Shown: positions 22,301 to 22,994 of the stretch, in pieces
Layout: every line of letters begins with the position of its first letter
Position numbering within the stretch: the stretch's first letter is position 1
Assembly (NCBI GenBank): GCA_045576675.1
Contig: JAZNGX010000134.1
Span: forward strand, 1-22,994
Reading direction: 5' to 3'
DNA from: JAZNGX01 sp045576675
Lineage (GTDB): Bacteria; Bacillota; Clostridia; Monoglobales; Firm-18
DNA: 22,994 nt
Notes under the pieces: generated by a model
What the model was told of the DNA's origin: nothing
What the model saw: the letters and a program-made list of their open reading frames with translations, nothing else
Database searches by the model: none
Program-made: the position numbers and the translations under genes

Positions 22301-22994
22301 ATGAAGAAAATGACAAAAGTTTTAGCATTTCTTTTAACAGCTGTAATGCTATTTGGTGTTATCGGCTGCGGAAATGGTGAAACAGCAAAAGAAACAAATG
22401 CAGCAGACTTTAAAGTAGGTGTTATCCACATTGGTAATCCTGCTGATGGTTCAGGTTACTCTTACACACATGATGTTGGTATCGTTGAGATGCAGAAAAA
22501 TCTTAACCTTACAGATGATCAGATTGTAAGAAAGAACAACGTTGCTGACGGTGATGCTGTTGCAACACGTACAGCTATCGAAGAATGTATTGAAGAAGGT
22601 TGTAAGATTATCTTTGGTACAAGCTGGGGCTATATGGATACAATGGAAGAGCTTGCAAAAGAGCATCCCGATGTAATTTTCTCACATGGTACAGGTTATA
22701 AGAGCAATGACAAAAACTTTAATAATTATTTTGGACGTATTTACCAGGCTCGTTACCTTGCAGGTATTGCAGCAGGTTTGAAAACAACTACAAACAAAAT
22801 CGGTTATGTAGCTGCTATGGGTCAGGATAACTCAGAGGTTACAGGCGGAATTAACGCTTTTGCTATGGGTATCGAATCTGTTAACCCTGATGCAAAGGTT
22901 TACGTAAAGGTTACAAACTCATGGTTTGACCCGACATTAGAGCAGCAGGCTGCGGAAGCTTTGCTTGATATGGGTTGTGACGTTATTGGACAGC
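22301..22994 (+). CDS. BMP family ABC substrate-binding lipoprotein, 3' end cut by window edge
   Basis: Predicted membrane-anchored substrate-binding protein of the BMP/Med (BmpA-PnrA) family; 231 codons are present and the gene runs off the window. The signal peptide ends in a lipobox, VIGC, with the lipidated Cys at 23. The mature part shows the family layout: FKVGVIHIGNPADGSGYSY, IFGTSWGYMD, HPDVIFSHGTGY, NNYFGRIYQARYLAGIAAG and KIGYVAAMG. Characterised relatives bind purine nucleosides and feed an ABC importer. The neighbouring xpt supports a purine or nucleoside role here. ATG 22301 follows GGAGGG by 6 bases. No promoter is visible in the 51-base gap, so it is probably on the xpt transcript. 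The ligand itself is inferred. Confidence 0.93.
   Translation, partial: MKKMTKVLAFLLTAVMLFGVIGCGNGETAKETNAADFKVGVIHIGNPADGSGYSYTHDVGIVEMQKNLNLTDDQIVRKNNVADGDAVATRTAIEECIEEGCKIIFGTSWGYMDTMEELAKEHPDVIFSHGTGYKSNDKNFNNYFGRIYQARYLAGIAAGLKTTTNKIGYVAAMGQDNSEVTGGINAFAMGIESVNPDAKVYVKVTNSWFDPTLEQQAAEALLDMGCDVIGQ

Noticed and set aside
1..22994. Mobile element, CRISPR array, toxin-antitoxin or defence island
   Set aside because: No transposase, integrase, spaced repeats or such gene families appear; all genes but a few accessory ones are housekeeping and share similar base composition.

Overview
The window reads as a single chromosomal stretch from a low-GC Gram-positive bacterium, most likely an endospore-forming or formerly spore-forming member of the Clostridia. 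The signs are strong purine-rich ribosome binding sites, AT-rich wobble positions, frequent TTG and GTG starts, Spo0A and SpoVG, an AddAB rather than RecBCD nuclease, a SpoIIAB-free core layout, and an HPr with the regulatory Ser46. I see no rRNA, tRNA, CRISPR array, insertion sequence, prophage or plasmid function. No intergenic gap exceeds 300 bases; the longest is 19211-19452.

Layout. On the minus strand, a DMT/EamA exporter gene runs directly into a pyruvate kinase gene (1-2295), whose 3' end lies outside the window. Everything else is on the plus strand: a secreted protein with copper-amine-oxidase-like 'stalk' repeats (2422-3447); spoVG (3550-3822); addB-addA, the double-strand-break repair helicase-nuclease (3884-10481); spo0A, overlapped by a nitroreductase gene (10545-11907); a self-regulated GntR/YtrA-type repressor with an ABC ATPase and a large permease (12018-15209); prephenate dehydrogenase (15266-16099); an SH3-NlpC/P60 cell-wall hydrolase (16167-16847); a Na+/phosphate cotransporter with a PhoU-like tail, followed by D-aminoacyl-tRNA deacylase (16983-19210); HPr (19453-19722); uvrC (19786-21597); xanthine phosphoribosyltransferase (21677-22249); and the start of a BMP-family substrate-binding lipoprotein (22301-22994).

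How the genes work together. addB and addA overlap and are translated as a pair. The GntR, ATPase and permease genes overlap one another and sit behind a long inverted repeat resembling the YtrA operator, so the repressor probably controls its own transporter. xpt and the BMP lipoprotein fit together as purine salvage and purine or nucleoside uptake. The other neighbours look like housekeeping genes placed side by side.

The main interest is in regulation and in one variant regulator; I do not see an obvious new multi-gene system. The points I rate highest are: a perfect match to the WalR consensus overlapping the strong promoter of the cell-wall hydrolase, with a second match upstream of HPr; a YtrA-like operator over the start of the GntR-ABC operon; a Spo0A whose receiver domain has lost the conserved Lys-Pro pair (Arg-Gly instead) and which is not next to spoIVB; and intrinsic terminators that directly abut the ribosome binding site of the next gene, at tyrA with a promoter whose start site would fall inside the hairpin.
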